Shown in pieces: positions 52,284 through 61,908 of a DNA stretch of 64,000 nt. Each line of letters starts with the position of its first letter. Position 1 is the first letter of the stretch. The position numbers and the translations under genes were made by a program. Source of the DNA: JACADW01 sp963747985 (GTDB taxonomy: Bacteria > Acidobacteriota > UBA6911). The notes beneath the pieces were generated by a model, which had not been told where the DNA came from, made no database searches, and worked only from the letters and a program-made list of their open reading frames with translations. The stretch is from positions 62,001-126,000 of the forward strand of contig CAVVHG010000004.1 in NCBI GenBank assembly GCA_963747985.1, written 5' to 3'.

Positions 52284-54212
52284 ATGCCATTGCCTGCTGT
52301 TTTCCCGAGGTGCAAAGTGATCCTGGTGCTGCTCTTTCTGTTGTTGTTCCCCGCCTGGAGCCTTGCTCAGTTGACTCCCGAACAGTCGCTCAACATACGG
52401 CGCTTGTCGGATTTGCGATTTTCGCCTGACGGTAAATACCTGGCCTTCGTGGTTGCGGAGCCGCCCGAAGGAAGCGAGCGCAACCTCGACCTCTGGACGC
52501 TCGAGATCTCATCGCGCCAACTGCATCAACTCACCTTTTCCCGTAAATCCGACAACTCGCCGCGCTGGAGCCCGGATGGGCGTCAACTGGCTTTCCTCTC
52601 CAACCGGGACGACACAACGCAGATCTACCTCCTGCCCATGGAAGGCGGTGAGGCCGTCCGGTTGACCGAGGGCAAGAATGGAGTTCAGTCTTTTGACTGG
52701 TCTCCCGACGGCCGGCATATCGCGTTTCTGGCTGAAGAACCGAAGTCGGAGACAGATGAGCAGAAGGAGAAAGACAAGGATGACGTGCGGGTCGTCGATC
52801 GGGGCGACCGCCTCTCACGCCTCTGGGTCATCGAACTGGCATCGAGGAAGGTCCGAAAACTCACAAGCGACAAGTGGAGGGTAGGAACGGCGAAGTGGTT
52901 CCCGAACGGCGAGCGAATCCTCGTTTCAGCAACCGACCGTCCGGAATCAGACGACGAAACGGATCGAATATACGCAGTGGCCGTTTCAGACGGCACGATG
53001 ACCCTGCTGGAGGCGCCGCGCGGCCCTTTCGAAATGCCGGAGATATCGAAGGACGGGAAGCAGGTCGCGTATCTTGCAGCCCGCCACGACGGGCCCGACC
53101 CTCACGATCTCTATCTCAAGACAATCGACGGGGGTGCAGCAATGAACCTGACGGGAGAAACAATCGACCGCCCCATCGGGCCCTACGTCTGGCTGAAAGA
53201 TGGCACCTTCCTGGCGGCGGTCAGCTCTGGATTCAAGAACAAGTTCATGTGGATTACCCCCGACGACCAGGTTCGGGCTGCGCCGGGCTGGAGTGTCAAC
53301 CCGTCGCACTTTTCGGTGGCGGATGACGGCAAGGTTGCGTTTGTGGGCGAGAGCGCAACTCAGTTGCCCGAGCTCTGGCTGTGGAACGGGAGTTCCCCTC
53401 CTGAAAAGGTCACCCGGTTCCAGGAGAGCTGGTCGGGCATAGCCCTGATCCAGCCCGAACTGATCCAGTATTCGAGTTTCGACGGCACGAAGATCGAAGC
53501 TTCCCTGCTCAAGCCGGTCGCCTACCGTGAAAACACTCGCGTGCCCCTCGTGGTTCTGGTTCACGGTGGGCCGACAGGCAATTGGAGCGACCGGTTCGAT
53601 GCATGGGGGCAGATGCTGGCGTCTCGCGGTTTTATCGTGTTCAGCCCTAACATTCGTGGCTCCACCGGCTATGGGCACGGCTTCCTCGAAGCCAACCGGG
53701 CTGATTGGGGCGGAGGCGATTTCAGGGACATCATGGCTGGGGTGGACTATCTGATCGAGCGCGGAATCGCAGACCCGGACCGGCTCGGCATCGGCGGATG
53801 GTCGTACGGCGGCTACATGGCTGCCTGGGCCATCACGCAAACGAACCGATTCAAGGCGGCGGTTGCGGGCGCCGGAATGTCGGACCTGGCCAGCGAGTTC
53901 GGAACCGAGGCGAGCCCCGCCTATGATCGTTGGTTCTACGGATTGCCCTATGAAGGACCGGAGAAGTTCTTCAAGAGCTCGCCGATCGCCTACATCAAGA
54001 ATGCCCGGACTCCCACCCTGATTCTGCAGGGCGAAGCAGACACGACGGATCCAGTGGGCCAGAGTCAGCAGCTGTACCGCGGCCTGAAGTACTATGGGGT
54101 GACGTCAGACTTCGTCATCTATCCGCGCGAAGGTCACGGGATACGGGAGGAAAAGCATCAGCTCGATATGTACCGCCGGATCATCGCCTGGTTCGAGACT
54201 TATCTCAAATAG
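52284..54212 (+). CDS. S9 family prolyl-oligopeptidase-like peptidase
   Basis: 642 aa from ATG 52284 with AGGAGGG upstream. Signal peptide 1-29. Residues 35-370 form a TolB-like propeller (RFSPDGKYLAFVV, RWSPDGRQLAFLS, DWSPDGRHIAFLAEE). The C-terminal alpha/beta-hydrolase domain has VVLVHGGPTGNW, NIRGSTGYGHGF, catalytic Ser507 in GGWSYGGYM, Asp586 in GEADTTDP and His618 in EGHGIREEKH. All triad residues are present. Related dipeptidyl and acylaminoacyl peptidases release short peptides in the periplasm. Single gene. Confidence 0.93.
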   Translation: MPLPAVFPRCKVILVLLFLLLFPAWSLAQLTPEQSLNIRRLSDLRFSPDGKYLAFVVAEPPEGSERNLDLWTLEISSRQLHQLTFSRKSDNSPRWSPDGRQLAFLSNRDDTTQIYLLPMEGGEAVRLTEGKNGVQSFDWSPDGRHIAFLAEEPKSETDEQKEKDKDDVRVVDRGDRLSRLWVIELASRKVRKLTSDKWRVGTAKWFPNGERILVSATDRPESDDETDRIYAVAVSDGTMTLLEAPRGPFEMPEISKDGKQVAYLAARHDGPDPHDLYLKTIDGGAAMNLTGETIDRPIGPYVWLKDGTFLAAVSSGFKNKFMWITPDDQVRAAPGWSVNPSHFSVADDGKVAFVGESATQLPELWLWNGSSPPEKVTRFQESWSGIALIQPELIQYSSFDGTKIEASLLKPVAYRENTRVPLVVLVHGGPTGNWSDRFDAWGQMLASRGFIVFSPNIRGSTGYGHGFLEANRADWGGGDFRDIMAGVDYLIERGIADPDRLGIGGWSYGGYMAAWAITQTNRFKAAVAGAGMSDLASEFGTEASPAYDRWFYGLPYEGPEKFFKSSPIAYIKNARTPTLILQGEADTTDPVGQSQQLYRGLKYYGVTSDFVIYPREGHGIREEKHQLDMYRRIIAWFETYLK

Positions 54213-54440
54213 GGCACTGCAGATGATTCGGCCCAGACCTGCTTCGCCGCGAGTAATACCACACCCATGAGTGCCACAAGTTGGGGAGGCGGGCGTTCAG
54301 GGAAGTGTGCTCTGACAAATGTGCATCGAAGTCAGAGAAGACCTCCCCGGAGCGCAGCCTTCACACGCGAGATTCAGCGATGAGCCGTGCATATCCCAGC
54401 CCGCGGCATCTGCGGCAGATCAGTCTGGCATCACCCGGGC

Positions 54441-54968
54441 CTACTTCCACTTCAGCTGTTTATTGATGTGCTTCACCACCTGCTTCACGACAGCTTCTTC
54501 TGGTGACCAGCTGAATTCGGCGGATCGCGTAACCGACTTCCGGCAGGTGAGTATGATTCCGCGCCCTGGTGCTTCAACTGTGACCGACAGCTCCGCGGTG
54601 CGATCCGTATAGTCCATCGCCTGCCTGTCAGTCTGCTCTCGAGGGTCACCGTCCCCCGCGGATCCCCGCTGATCACGACCGCTTTCGGACTGCGGCCCTT
54701 CGCTCTCGTCCTCGGACTCCTGCCACTCGCGCCCGCCTCCGGAAGCACGGCCCGCGCCTGAAAGTATGTAATCCGCAGCCGCCCTGTCGTCGACGGTTTC
54801 AACCGACTTCAGCTTAGCCAGTTCCCGGACAAGGAGCAGGCGGTACTTCTGATCAGGTTTGCCTGTGTCTGACTTTTCGATCTTGCCGACAAAAACCTTG
54901 ACCCGCGATTCAGAACCCGCAGCAGGGAGCAGCAGCAACAGGAACATGATGGGCAGACTGAGTCGCAT
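54441..54968 (-). CDS. Secreted hypothetical protein with acidic linker
   Basis: 175 aa from ATG 54968 (GGAG six bases upstream); an extended frame to 55097 lacks support. Signal peptide 1-20 (LPIMFLLLLLPAAGS). Residues 21-65 look folded (VKVFVGKIEKSDTG, YRLLLVRELAKLKSVETVDD, AADYILSG), like a small lipoprotein-type CsgG/curli-assembly N-region, but that is only a resemblance. Residues 70-110 are a Gly, Ser, Glu and Asp-rich linker. The rest ends VVKQVVKHINKQLKWK. No family assigned. Gap 54213-54440 before it shows nothing. Confidence 0.6.
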   Translation of the reverse strand: MRLSLPIMFLLLLLPAAGSESRVKVFVGKIEKSDTGKPDQKYRLLLVRELAKLKSVETVDDRAAADYILSGAGRASGGGREWQESEDESEGPQSESGRDQRGSAGDGDPREQTDRQAMDYTDRTAELSVTVEAPGRGIILTCRKSVTRSAEFSWSPEEAVVKQVVKHINKQLKWK

Positions 54969-55159
54969 GTCGAGCTCCGCCTGAAAGCGGAATGTCCGGC
55001 GCAAGTTGCTCCAAAGCTTCAAGCTGGAAGAGTGAAAGTGGTGGCCGGCATGTGCTCCGCAATGGCATGGAGCTGCTGTGTGATCCTGCGCTGCCATTCT
55101 GTCAACGTTGATGTGCCGGAATTATCGAACCGCTGAGAAGCGCGCGTCAAGGAGAACCT

Positions 55160-55681
55160 CTACCACCGCCCGCCCCAAAAGGGCCAGCTTGAAGACGCGG
55201 CGTGAGCAGGCTTGTTCCCCCCGGCCCGGAGCGACCGTTCGAAGCTCGCGCGCGAAGGCCGATGCTTGAAGAAGAACAGATGCGAGTCGCAATCGCAATC
55301 CGACGCTCCGAATCCAGGCAAGGGTGCCGACGCGCCCGGGGCCGTTTCCAATGCCCGGGCCCAGTGATGCTCCAGGTGCGTCGACTTGCAGCAGTACCAG
55401 AGTTGATCGACACGCAGGTGTTGACGAAGGTAATCAATGTGCCAGTGCGCCCGCTTGGCTCGCCGCACGTGGCGCGCAATCCTGGCACGCAGGCCTCCCG
55501 GACCGAGCGCGCTGCCGATGTACGCATAGAATCCCGGCCGAAGCTGCATCTTTCCGAGTCGCCCCACCCGGATGGAGCGTTCCGTCGTGCAGCGCAGGAC
55601 GAGCACATATGTTCCTGGTTCGGGCGGAAGATTGGGTGCAGCTGTGCGATCGACCACTGGTATAAACGGTACGTTTAGCAA
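55160..55681 (-). CDS. DUF123 / GIY-YIG-like nuclease domain protein
   Basis: 173 aa from a TTG at 55681 or a GTG at 55657; no ATG precedes the domain. GTYVLVLRC, then RPGFYAYIGSALGPGGLRARIARHV (the GIY-YIG-like core, with the YIGSA motif) and HWHIDYLRQH match the DUF123 family (COG1833), related to the catalytic domain of an archaeal-type endonuclease III partner. Cys residues YCCKST and SDCDCDSH may bind metal. The last 25 residues are Ser, Gly and Trp-rich and may not be conserved. Function uncertain. Confidence 0.8.
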   Translation of the reverse strand: MLNVPFIPVVDRTAAPNLPPEPGTYVLVLRCTTERSIRVGRLGKMQLRPGFYAYIGSALGPGGLRARIARHVRRAKRAHWHIDYLRQHLRVDQLWYCCKSTHLEHHWARALETAPGASAPLPGFGASDCDCDSHLFFFKHRPSRASFERSLRAGGNKPAHAASSSWPFWGGRW

Positions 55682-55773
55682 ATTCTCATGTATCGGCGCA
55701 CGCCAATTCCGTTATGAGCCGACCCTTAACCTCCGCAGAAAGACGAAGGATCCCAAGGGGCAGGCGACCGAAG

Positions 55774-56640
55774 TCATTCGACACGCCCTACCCCTGTCTT
55801 CTCCACCAGATCTTTGAGTCCGGTGATAGCCTCTGCCATCCTTGCCCGGTATGCGATGTAATCGCCAGGGTTGGTGTCATACGCGCCTGTCTCTTTGACT
55901 ATCTCATCAATCGACAGGAGTCTCCGGGCCCCATCGATCGCGGAGCCTGCCATTCCGGCTGCTTCGGCTTTCGCCAGGAGGTCGTTGAGGGCCCCCTCAC
56001 CCAGCCACGTCAGCGTTCTCAGGTGGGTCTGGTCAGTCAGGCTGAAATCCCACACCTTCAGGCTCAGGGGAATAACGGTCGATCTAAAGCCATCGGGCAC
56101 GATAGTGACCCTTCCTCTGTATTCCCCGGCCGGACATTCCCTGGGTGTTTTCAGCGTGATCCACACCGGCACGCGCGAGAGCTTGTCAACCGCGAACTTC
56201 CCGGCGGGCACGAGCGGGTCGGGGTATCTCCCGAGACCGCGCAGGGCAGGGTACGGTGGCTTGACAGTCGTCTCGATGTAATCGACCCGCTCCCACCGAA
56301 TGGCCGAGGCAGGGATGGAAGCATTACCAGGTCCGGTCAGATCAGTGCATCTGACGTCCTTTATTGTCACCGGCCGCCAGGGGGCCTCGATAACTACCTG
56401 TGCTGACTCGTACTCGTTGCGGGCCGCGGCCAGGTCGATCTTGTCCGCCTTGACGGTCGGTGCATAGTCATCGTCCTGGAATATCTTTTCCAGCGGCGAG
56501 ACAACGTTGACCCTGTATCCGATCGAGCCTTCCGGCTCGGCAATGGGCTTGGGTCTTCTCGGCGTCTGGGCGGGGACCCCGATTTCGCCGGCCAATGCCA
56601 TAGCAAGTAAAATCCCGGCATAGAACTGGAGTCTGTCCAT
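55774..56640 (-). pseudogene. Glycosidase-like gene lacking its catalytic barrel
   Basis: An open frame of 288 codons with a signal peptide (residues 1-25). Residues 40-200 match the N-terminal sandwich of GH123/DUF4091-type secreted glycosidases (VVSPLEKIFQDD, ARNEYESAQVVIEAP, WITLKTPRECPAGEYRG, PLSLKVWDFSLTDQTHLRT). Residue 200 is followed at once by an alpha-helical tail (LNDLLAKAEAAGMAGSA, YIAYRARMAEAITGL) of the kind found at the C-terminus of such enzymes. The 300-residue barrel between is missing, in frame. The tail could still be translated. Family assignment from pattern only. Confidence 0.6.
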
Positions 56641-56681
56641 CTCTATCCCTCTTTCGAAACATGCCGTGACCTCGCCCCGTG

Positions 56682-57242
56682 CTAGTTTTTGTTCAAGAGC
56701 GCGGCGTGGCAGCGGCGAACGCGAGGGCGACCAATCAGCCTCAGGCCCGCTTGGGCGGCGAGTGCCAGCTGCTGCTCGAATTTCGAGCCACGCACGTGAC
56801 CCGTCGGTTCCGCAAGAAAAAGGCCGCCACCCGGTTTCAGGGTTCGGGCAGCCTCGACAAAGAAACGATCCGGCGCAGTCAATTCGTGCACCACGGCGAA
56901 CGCCAGCACGAAATCAATCTTACCGGTCAGATCCGCCAGCCCCATGGAATCAGCTCCTGCCAACCGGGCGTCCACGCGTTCCAGAATACCGGCCTTGGCC
57001 AGGCGCCGTTTGAGGTGCGAAATCATCTCAGGCTGGATGTCTACCGCGACGACGCGCCCGGGGGCGCCGACCATGCGGGCCAAATCGAGCGTGAAGAAGC
57101 CCATGCCCGGTCCCACCTCCAGAACCGTCATGCCATGGCGCACATGTGGACCCAATACTCTTTCAGGATCCTGCACCAGACGCCGCAGTGGGCAGGCCAG
57201 CAGGTAACCCAACCACCAGGGGCAGATTCTGTGCTCAGCCAT
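56682..57242 (-). CDS. Class I SAM-dependent methyltransferase
   Basis: 186 aa. SAM-binding motif I VLEVGPGMGFFTLDLAR (about residues 40-56), acidic loop VVAVDIQPEMISHLKRRL, motif II/III KIDFVLAFAVVHEL and LKPGGGLFLAEP. Similar to small UbiE/Methyltransf_25-type enzymes. Substrate unknown. Starts upstream of the divergent Tat isomerase gene. Confidence 0.85.
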   Translation of the reverse strand: MAEHRICPWWLGYLLACPLRRLVQDPERVLGPHVRHGMTVLEVGPGMGFFTLDLARMVGAPGRVVAVDIQPEMISHLKRRLAKAGILERVDARLAGADSMGLADLTGKIDFVLAFAVVHELTAPDRFFVEAARTLKPGGGLFLAEPTGHVRGSKFEQQLALAAQAGLRLIGRPRVRRCHAALLNKN

Positions 57243-57367
57243 TCCTCCTCCGCGTACAGGTTTGCCTTCAGTTCATCGGGTCGTCGGCATCAACAATACA
57301 CCGTCGGCTGCCTCGAAGTACCCACGAATGCACGAGCAGGAGCATGATTCCCGTGGCACCTTCTGAC

Positions 57368-57396
57368 TTTACGCCGTGTCGTGGTTTGGCTATGAT
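57368..57396 (+). promoter_or_regulatory. Promoter of the Tat isomerase-like gene
   Basis: TTTACG at 57368-57373, 17-base spacer, TATGAT at 57391-57396; leader of about 50 bases. Confidence 0.5.
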
Positions 57397-57452
57397 CCGG
57401 GGGACGAGAGCTGAAAAGGAACACAAATCACATCATTGCTCGGAACCAATCT

Positions 57453-58316
57453 ATGAACATGAAAATTGATCGGCGGCAATTCATTCGGGCGAGCGGCGTT
57501 CTGATGGCCGGCGCCGCTGTTCCGGCGGTGGCCGGATACTCCCCGGCGCGACAATCCGGCGGGCGCATCAGGAAGGCGGTCGGCTGGGGCATGATCGACC
57601 GCAGTCTCTCGGTCGAGGACAGGTTCCGCCTGGCCAAGGATGTCGGGTTTGAGGGCGTGGAGGTCTCCAGGCACATGAAAGAGCCGGACCCGGAACCGAA
57701 GGTCCTTGCTCGTGCCAGCGAAAAGGTGGGGATCCCGATCCACGGGGTGGTGAACGGCACGCATCCGGATCTCGACTCGGCCATTGACGACGCCGCGGTT
57801 TACGGCGCCACCTCGGTCCTGCACGTTGCACGCACGGACCCTGAGGCCCCGTACATGGAGAACTACCGCCGCACCCAGGAACTGATTCGGGGAGCTATTC
57901 CCCAGGCTGAGAAGAAGAAGGTCAAGATCCTCGTCGAAAACGTCTGGGCGACCTTCCTGATAGAACCGTTGACCATGGCCAGGTACATCGACGAGATCGG
58001 CAGCCCCTGGGTCATGGCCTACTTCGATGTCGGAAACGTTATGCGCTGGGGCTATCCGCAACACTGGATCGAGGTGCTTGGCAGGCGAATCGACAAGATC
58101 CACCTCAAGGAGTACAGCCTGAAGGTCGCCATGAGGGATGGGATGGGCAAGGGCTTCGATTTTCCCATCGGTCAAGGCGATATCGACTGGGCCCGGGTGC
58201 GCGAGGAGTTAAAGAAGATCGGCTTCGAGGGTTGGGCTACTGCAGAAGTGCCCGGCGGGGGACGCCAACAGCTGGCGGACATCTCCTCCCAGATGGACCG
58301 CGTTCTTTACGCATAA
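57453..58316 (+). CDS. Tat-exported sugar phosphate isomerase/epimerase-like protein
   Basis: 287 aa from ATG 57453 or 57459. Twin-arginine signal IDRRQFIRASGVLMAGAAVPAVAG. The mature part is a xylose-isomerase-like TIM barrel: LAKDVGFEGVEVS, GIPIHGVVNGTH, ATSVLHVART, VKILVENVWATFLIEP (metal Glu in VEN), VMAYFDVGNV (Asp/Asn), KIHLKEYSL (His) and WATAEVPGGG (last Glu). The metal ligands of the AP-endonuclease-2 barrel are thus all visible. Exported sugar isomerases of this kind act on oligosaccharide-derived keto sugars in several soil lineages; substrate unknown. Confidence 0.85.
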   Translation: MNMKIDRRQFIRASGVLMAGAAVPAVAGYSPARQSGGRIRKAVGWGMIDRSLSVEDRFRLAKDVGFEGVEVSRHMKEPDPEPKVLARASEKVGIPIHGVVNGTHPDLDSAIDDAAVYGATSVLHVARTDPEAPYMENYRRTQELIRGAIPQAEKKKVKILVENVWATFLIEPLTMARYIDEIGSPWVMAYFDVGNVMRWGYPQHWIEVLGRRIDKIHLKEYSLKVAMRDGMGKGFDFPIGQGDIDWARVREELKKIGFEGWATAEVPGGGRQQLADISSQMDRVLYA

Positions 58317-58580
58317 CCGGGGGAGCCGTACACACTCCGTCTGGCGGCATCTCCGCGCGGTCAGTCAGGCACAGGCAGGCCAGGAGTGACGACGGAGGCG
58401 GCGCCGGATTGAGGGCCGGAGCGCCTGGGATATTTCAGTGCCGGAGCTTCTATAGATTGCACGCCGCGGATGCTGACGGCTGCGGAGGTGCCGAAGGCAA
58501 GCCAAGCCGCTCATACCTTCCTGAACTCTGCCGCTGGCCGTGATCTGCTTCGGTTCCCGCCCCGAACGTGCTCGGGGAGA

Positions 58581-58800
58581 GGGACAGTCACCAGTGTCCC
58601 CTCCGGCAAACTGAGCGGCATCCTGGCGTCCCAGCGATACCGTCCGACATCGCCGGTACAAATGCGGCGCCGGGCCTCACTGCACGTGACGTCCGGATTC
58701 GCATAGGGATGGCGCGGGCGCCCTCAGAAGAGGAGATCGATCTGTGCTGCACTCTGCTACTATGTGATTCCGATTCCAGGGGACACTGGTGACTGTCCCC
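58581..58800. mobile_element. Inverted REP pair (GGGACAGTCACC family)
   Basis: GGGACAGTCACCAGTGTCCC at 58581-58600 and its reverse complement at 58781-58800 enclose about 180 bp. Each arm is itself near-palindromic (GGGACA...TGTCCC). This is the shape of a REPIN. It occupies much of the gap 58317-58812, which has no gene; just inside the right arm is GATTCCGATTCC, a hexamer run like those elsewhere. Confidence 0.8.
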
Positions 58801-58812
58801 CCCCACGAGAAG

Positions 58813-60057
58813 ATGAAGAAATCAACTGCACCAGCCGACAGCGTCTCGTCGCGGACCAAATCGGTTCTGGCGCTGCTGGCGCTCGCGGCAGTGATTGCCT
58901 TGGGGGTTAGTACCGTTTACCGCGCGGCGTTTGCACGGATCGAACGCACGGACTTCACCGTCTATCGGGCCGCCGGCCGCGCCGTGCTCGAGGGCAGCGA
59001 CATATACCAGGCCCACAACTCCCGCGGCTGGGCCTATGTGTATCCGCCCCCGTTCGCGGTCATGATGGTGCCGTTCGCGAAGATACCGGTGTTCTGGGGT
59101 GCGCTCATCTGGTTCGCCATCTCCGTGTCGCTCACCGCCTGGGCCGTCGCTATGGCCGTCGACCTGGTGGGACGAACGACCGTCTCCGAACGGAGCCGGT
59201 GGCTGCTTTACATGGTGCCGATGCTGTCAATCGCGGGATGGTTTGTCTCAGGTGTCACACGAGGCCAGGCGTCAATCGTGCTTTCGTGGTTGGTCATCGC
59301 CGCTTTTTACTACCACTTTCGTGAACGAAACGTGCTCGGCGGCCTGTGCTTCGCCGGGGCGATTCTGCTCAAGGCATTCCCGGTACTTCTGCTGGCATAT
59401 TTCGTGTGGCGGAGACGCTGGCAGTTTACGGCCGTGACGCTGATCGCCCTGGCGACAGGTTCGCTGGTGTTGCCGGCAACGGTCTTCGGCTGGCAGAGGA
59501 ACATTGCCTACATCCGTGAATGGGCCGCCGTGGTTGCCAGGCCGGCTCTGTCCGACGGGGAGACGCGCGCGCAGAGCTATCTCAATGAACAACTGCTCGA
59601 TCCGCACAAGCCGCGAAACCAGTCTCTGGTGGCCGTGATCTGGCGCCTCACACGCAGCAATCACGCTCGCGAGATAGCGGCGCTGCTGGCTGCGCTGCTG
59701 GCGTTCGCCACCGCGTGGGTCGCCCGACGTTCCCCGGCCGACGCGGAATTGCTGGTTGCGTCCGCCGCCATCGCCTGGATGCTCCTGGTGCCGCCGGTTT
59801 CGGAGTCACACTATTTCGTTATGCTGCTACTGCCGCTGGCAGTGTTGACGGGCGAGGCCCTCGTGCTGGCCAATCCTGCTGCGGGGAAATTAGCGCGCTG
59901 GACCCTGATTTTTTTTGGTGCAGCCAGTCTCGTCGCGGTGAGTGTTGGATGGGCCCAGCTCTCTGGGCTCCTGTGCTGGGCGACGGCGGGGTTGTGGGCT
60001 GTTCTCGTGACGCTGACGGCCTGGAGAACCAGGATTGCCGCGGGCCAGCCGGCCTGA
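58813..60057 (+). CDS. GT87 (DUF2029) membrane glycosyltransferase-like protein
   Basis: 414 aa from ATG 58813; a GTG at 58789 lies inside the REP arm. Ten or so transmembrane helices. RTDFTVYRAAGRAVLEGSDIYQA near residue 45 (the DF/DxD-like motif of GT-C enzymes) and WAYVYPPPFAVMMVPFA are the diagnostic block of GT87. SGVTRGQASIVLSWLVIAAF, GAILLKAFPVLLLAYFVWRRRW and the long loop RPALSDGETRAQSYLNEQLLDPHKPRNQSL also fit. The family includes polyprenol-phosphate mannose-dependent mannosyltransferases. Acceptor unknown. Single gene. Confidence 0.85.
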   Translation: MKKSTAPADSVSSRTKSVLALLALAAVIALGVSTVYRAAFARIERTDFTVYRAAGRAVLEGSDIYQAHNSRGWAYVYPPPFAVMMVPFAKIPVFWGALIWFAISVSLTAWAVAMAVDLVGRTTVSERSRWLLYMVPMLSIAGWFVSGVTRGQASIVLSWLVIAAFYYHFRERNVLGGLCFAGAILLKAFPVLLLAYFVWRRRWQFTAVTLIALATGSLVLPATVFGWQRNIAYIREWAAVVARPALSDGETRAQSYLNEQLLDPHKPRNQSLVAVIWRLTRSNHAREIAALLAALLAFATAWVARRSPADAELLVASAAIAWMLLVPPVSESHYFVMLLLPLAVLTGEALVLANPAAGKLARWTLIFFGAASLVAVSVGWAQLSGLLCWATAGLWAVLVTLTAWRTRIAAGQPA

Positions 60058-60085
60058 TCTCAAAGGGCCGCTCCTGCTCCGCGGG

Positions 60086-60326
60086 TCAGGCGAAGCCCGG
60101 GTGCCGGGCTGCGCGGCCTTTCTGTGCGCAAGACTTAACATCCGGAAACGTGAGATCCAGCATGCAGTCGTGGCTTACCGGCACCCGCCCGGTGAATTCC
60201 ACAGGACTGCGAATCGGGGGCCGGTAGGGCACCGCGGTCTTTGTCTGTTCCCGGCCCATCGAACTTGTCCACAAACTGCCCCCGAGCGTTCAGGCACGAC
60301 AACAGCACAGCTGCGATAGCCGCCAC
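60086..60326 (-). pseudogene. Frameshifted N-terminal remnant of a secreted protein
   Basis: On the minus strand from ATG 60326: signal-like MAAIAAVLLSCLNARGQ, then FVDKFDGPG. The frame then shifts and the neighbouring frame reads TKTAVPYRPPIRSPVEFTG, HDCMLDLTFPDVKS. It looks like the first part of a secreted protein cut off; family not recognised. Low certainty. It lies in the 286 bp between the GT87 gene and the MFS gene. Confidence 0.3.
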
Positions 60327-60343
60327 AGTCGGGTGACCTCAAT

Positions 60344-61600
60344 TCACGCCGGATCTTTTTCGCGCGCTCGTTGTTCCGCCGGCACGGCGAGGCTCGTCTC
60401 GGCCAGTGGCTTGTTTCCCACCAGCAGGCCAAAGCTCGCGGCACCCGCCAGGCATGCGATTCCTGCGCACACAAATGCCATCTCAAACGTCCCCGTGCGC
60501 TGCACAATCCAGCCGGTGAAAACGGGGCTGACGATGCCGGCCAGGTTACCGCACGCGTTCTGCAATCCAGTCCAACGGCCCGCCGCGCCCGCACCGGCGA
60601 GGGCCTGGGTCAGCGCAAACAAATTGGATGCGTAAATTCCGAATGTGAAACACGCAGTCATCAACGAGACGATGGCAAGTTCACCTCGCGGCGAAAGGAC
60701 GCCCAGCATGAAGACCGCAGTCAACAGGAGGCCGGTTACCAGGAACCCCTTTCTCACCCTGACAGCCGAACCGCCCCTGGAGATCAGTCTGTCCGCGAGA
60801 ATGCCGCAACCCAGAGACGAGACGACCATCAGCAGGAACGGCAGTGTCCCCAGGAATGCCAGGGAACCATAGGAAGCCTGGCGCTCCTTCACCAGATAGG
60901 TCGGCAGCCACGTCAGGAGGAAGTACCAGGAGTAGTTGGCACCGCAAAGCCCGCCACAGGTTCCCCAGACCGATCGCGAGCGCAGGAGCCGGCTCCACCC
61001 CAGGCCGTCCTGCTTCGGCTGCGGGAACCGGGAGGCAGTCGCGAGTTTCCTGGGTGCAACAATCAGCCATGGAATCAGCCATAGCAGGCCGAGGGTGCCG
61101 GTGAGGAAGAAGATGGCGCGCCAGCCGCGGCCCGTCGTCAGCAGCGTGGCTCCGAGTAGAATGCCGGCTGCCGGCCCCACCCTTGCCCCCAGGTCGACAA
61201 GAGAGTTCGCCAACCCGCGCCGGTTCTCAGGCACGACCGCGGCCAGGATCCGGCTCGTTGCCGGATAGGTTACCGATTCCCCGATGCCCAGCAAAAGCCG
61301 CAGCAGCAGAAACAGGGCGAAGGTTGAAGCCAGGCCGGTGGAGAAAGTCGCCACGGTCCAGACCAGGAAACCCACCGAGTAAACCCAGCGGACCTCGAAT
61401 CGGTCTGCGAGCCAGCCCGATACGATCTGGAATACCGCATACGTCCAGAAGAAAGCCGAGAGCAACAGACCCAACGCCCAGGGTGAGAGATTCAGCTCCC
61501 CGACCATGGCAGGCGCCGCAACGGACAGATTGCCGCGGTCAATAAAGCTGATGGTCATAACGATGACCAGCAAAGCCAACAGGCCCCAGGGTGTGCGCAT
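60344..61600 (-). CDS. MFS transporter, anion:cation symporter (ACS) type
   Basis: 418 aa. ACS landmarks: FIDRGNLSVAAPAMVGELNLSP (TM1 loop), WADR-type loop GWLADRFEVRWVYSVGF, and LLGIGESVTYPATSRILAAVVPENRRGLANSL in TM4-5, with a second set GCGILADRLISRGGSAVRVRKGF. Members import organic acids such as hexuronates, glucarate, 4-hydroxyphenylacetate or phthalate. It is transcribed away from the RraA/Fe-ADH/ALDH genes with a shared 308 bp control region, which makes a hydroxy-acid or sugar acid substrate likely. Confidence 0.88.
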   Translation of the reverse strand: MRTPWGLLALLVIVMTISFIDRGNLSVAAPAMVGELNLSPWALGLLLSAFFWTYAVFQIVSGWLADRFEVRWVYSVGFLVWTVATFSTGLASTFALFLLLRLLLGIGESVTYPATSRILAAVVPENRRGLANSLVDLGARVGPAAGILLGATLLTTGRGWRAIFFLTGTLGLLWLIPWLIVAPRKLATASRFPQPKQDGLGWSRLLRSRSVWGTCGGLCGANYSWYFLLTWLPTYLVKERQASYGSLAFLGTLPFLLMVVSSLGCGILADRLISRGGSAVRVRKGFLVTGLLLTAVFMLGVLSPRGELAIVSLMTACFTFGIYASNLFALTQALAGAGAAGRWTGLQNACGNLAGIVSPVFTGWIVQRTGTFEMAFVCAGIACLAGAASFGLLVGNKPLAETSLAVPAEQRAREKDPA

Positions 61601-61774
61601 CAGTGCTTTCCTTTCGCCTGCTATCTGCCGTTCCGATGGTTTTGAGACACCACCGGCAGGGGACTGCTTCAGACGTGGCTACCGGGGTCATTTCCACATA
61701 AGTACTTAGCGTACAGTCGGATAGCGCGCGTGGAGCGGCCGCAGAATATCAGATCGATCGGCAGCCCTCAAGGT

Positions 61775-61803
61775 TTGACATCATATTGTGTCTGGCATAT
61801 CGT
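61775..61803 (+). promoter_or_regulatory. Candidate promoter of the RraA/ADH/ALDH genes
   Basis: TTGACA at 61775-61780, 17-base spacer, TATCGT at 61798-61803. Good -35, weak -10, consistent with an activated promoter. The remainder of 61601-61908 shows no gene. Confidence 0.45.
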
Positions 61804-61908
61804 TGTCGCGCAGTGTCAGGGCTGCCTCCTCCCGAGTCGCGGCCCCGGTCGAGATGATTCTTTTGGGGCCGGCCCAACCGGGTCCGCCACGGGAATAGCG
61901 AGCCCACG

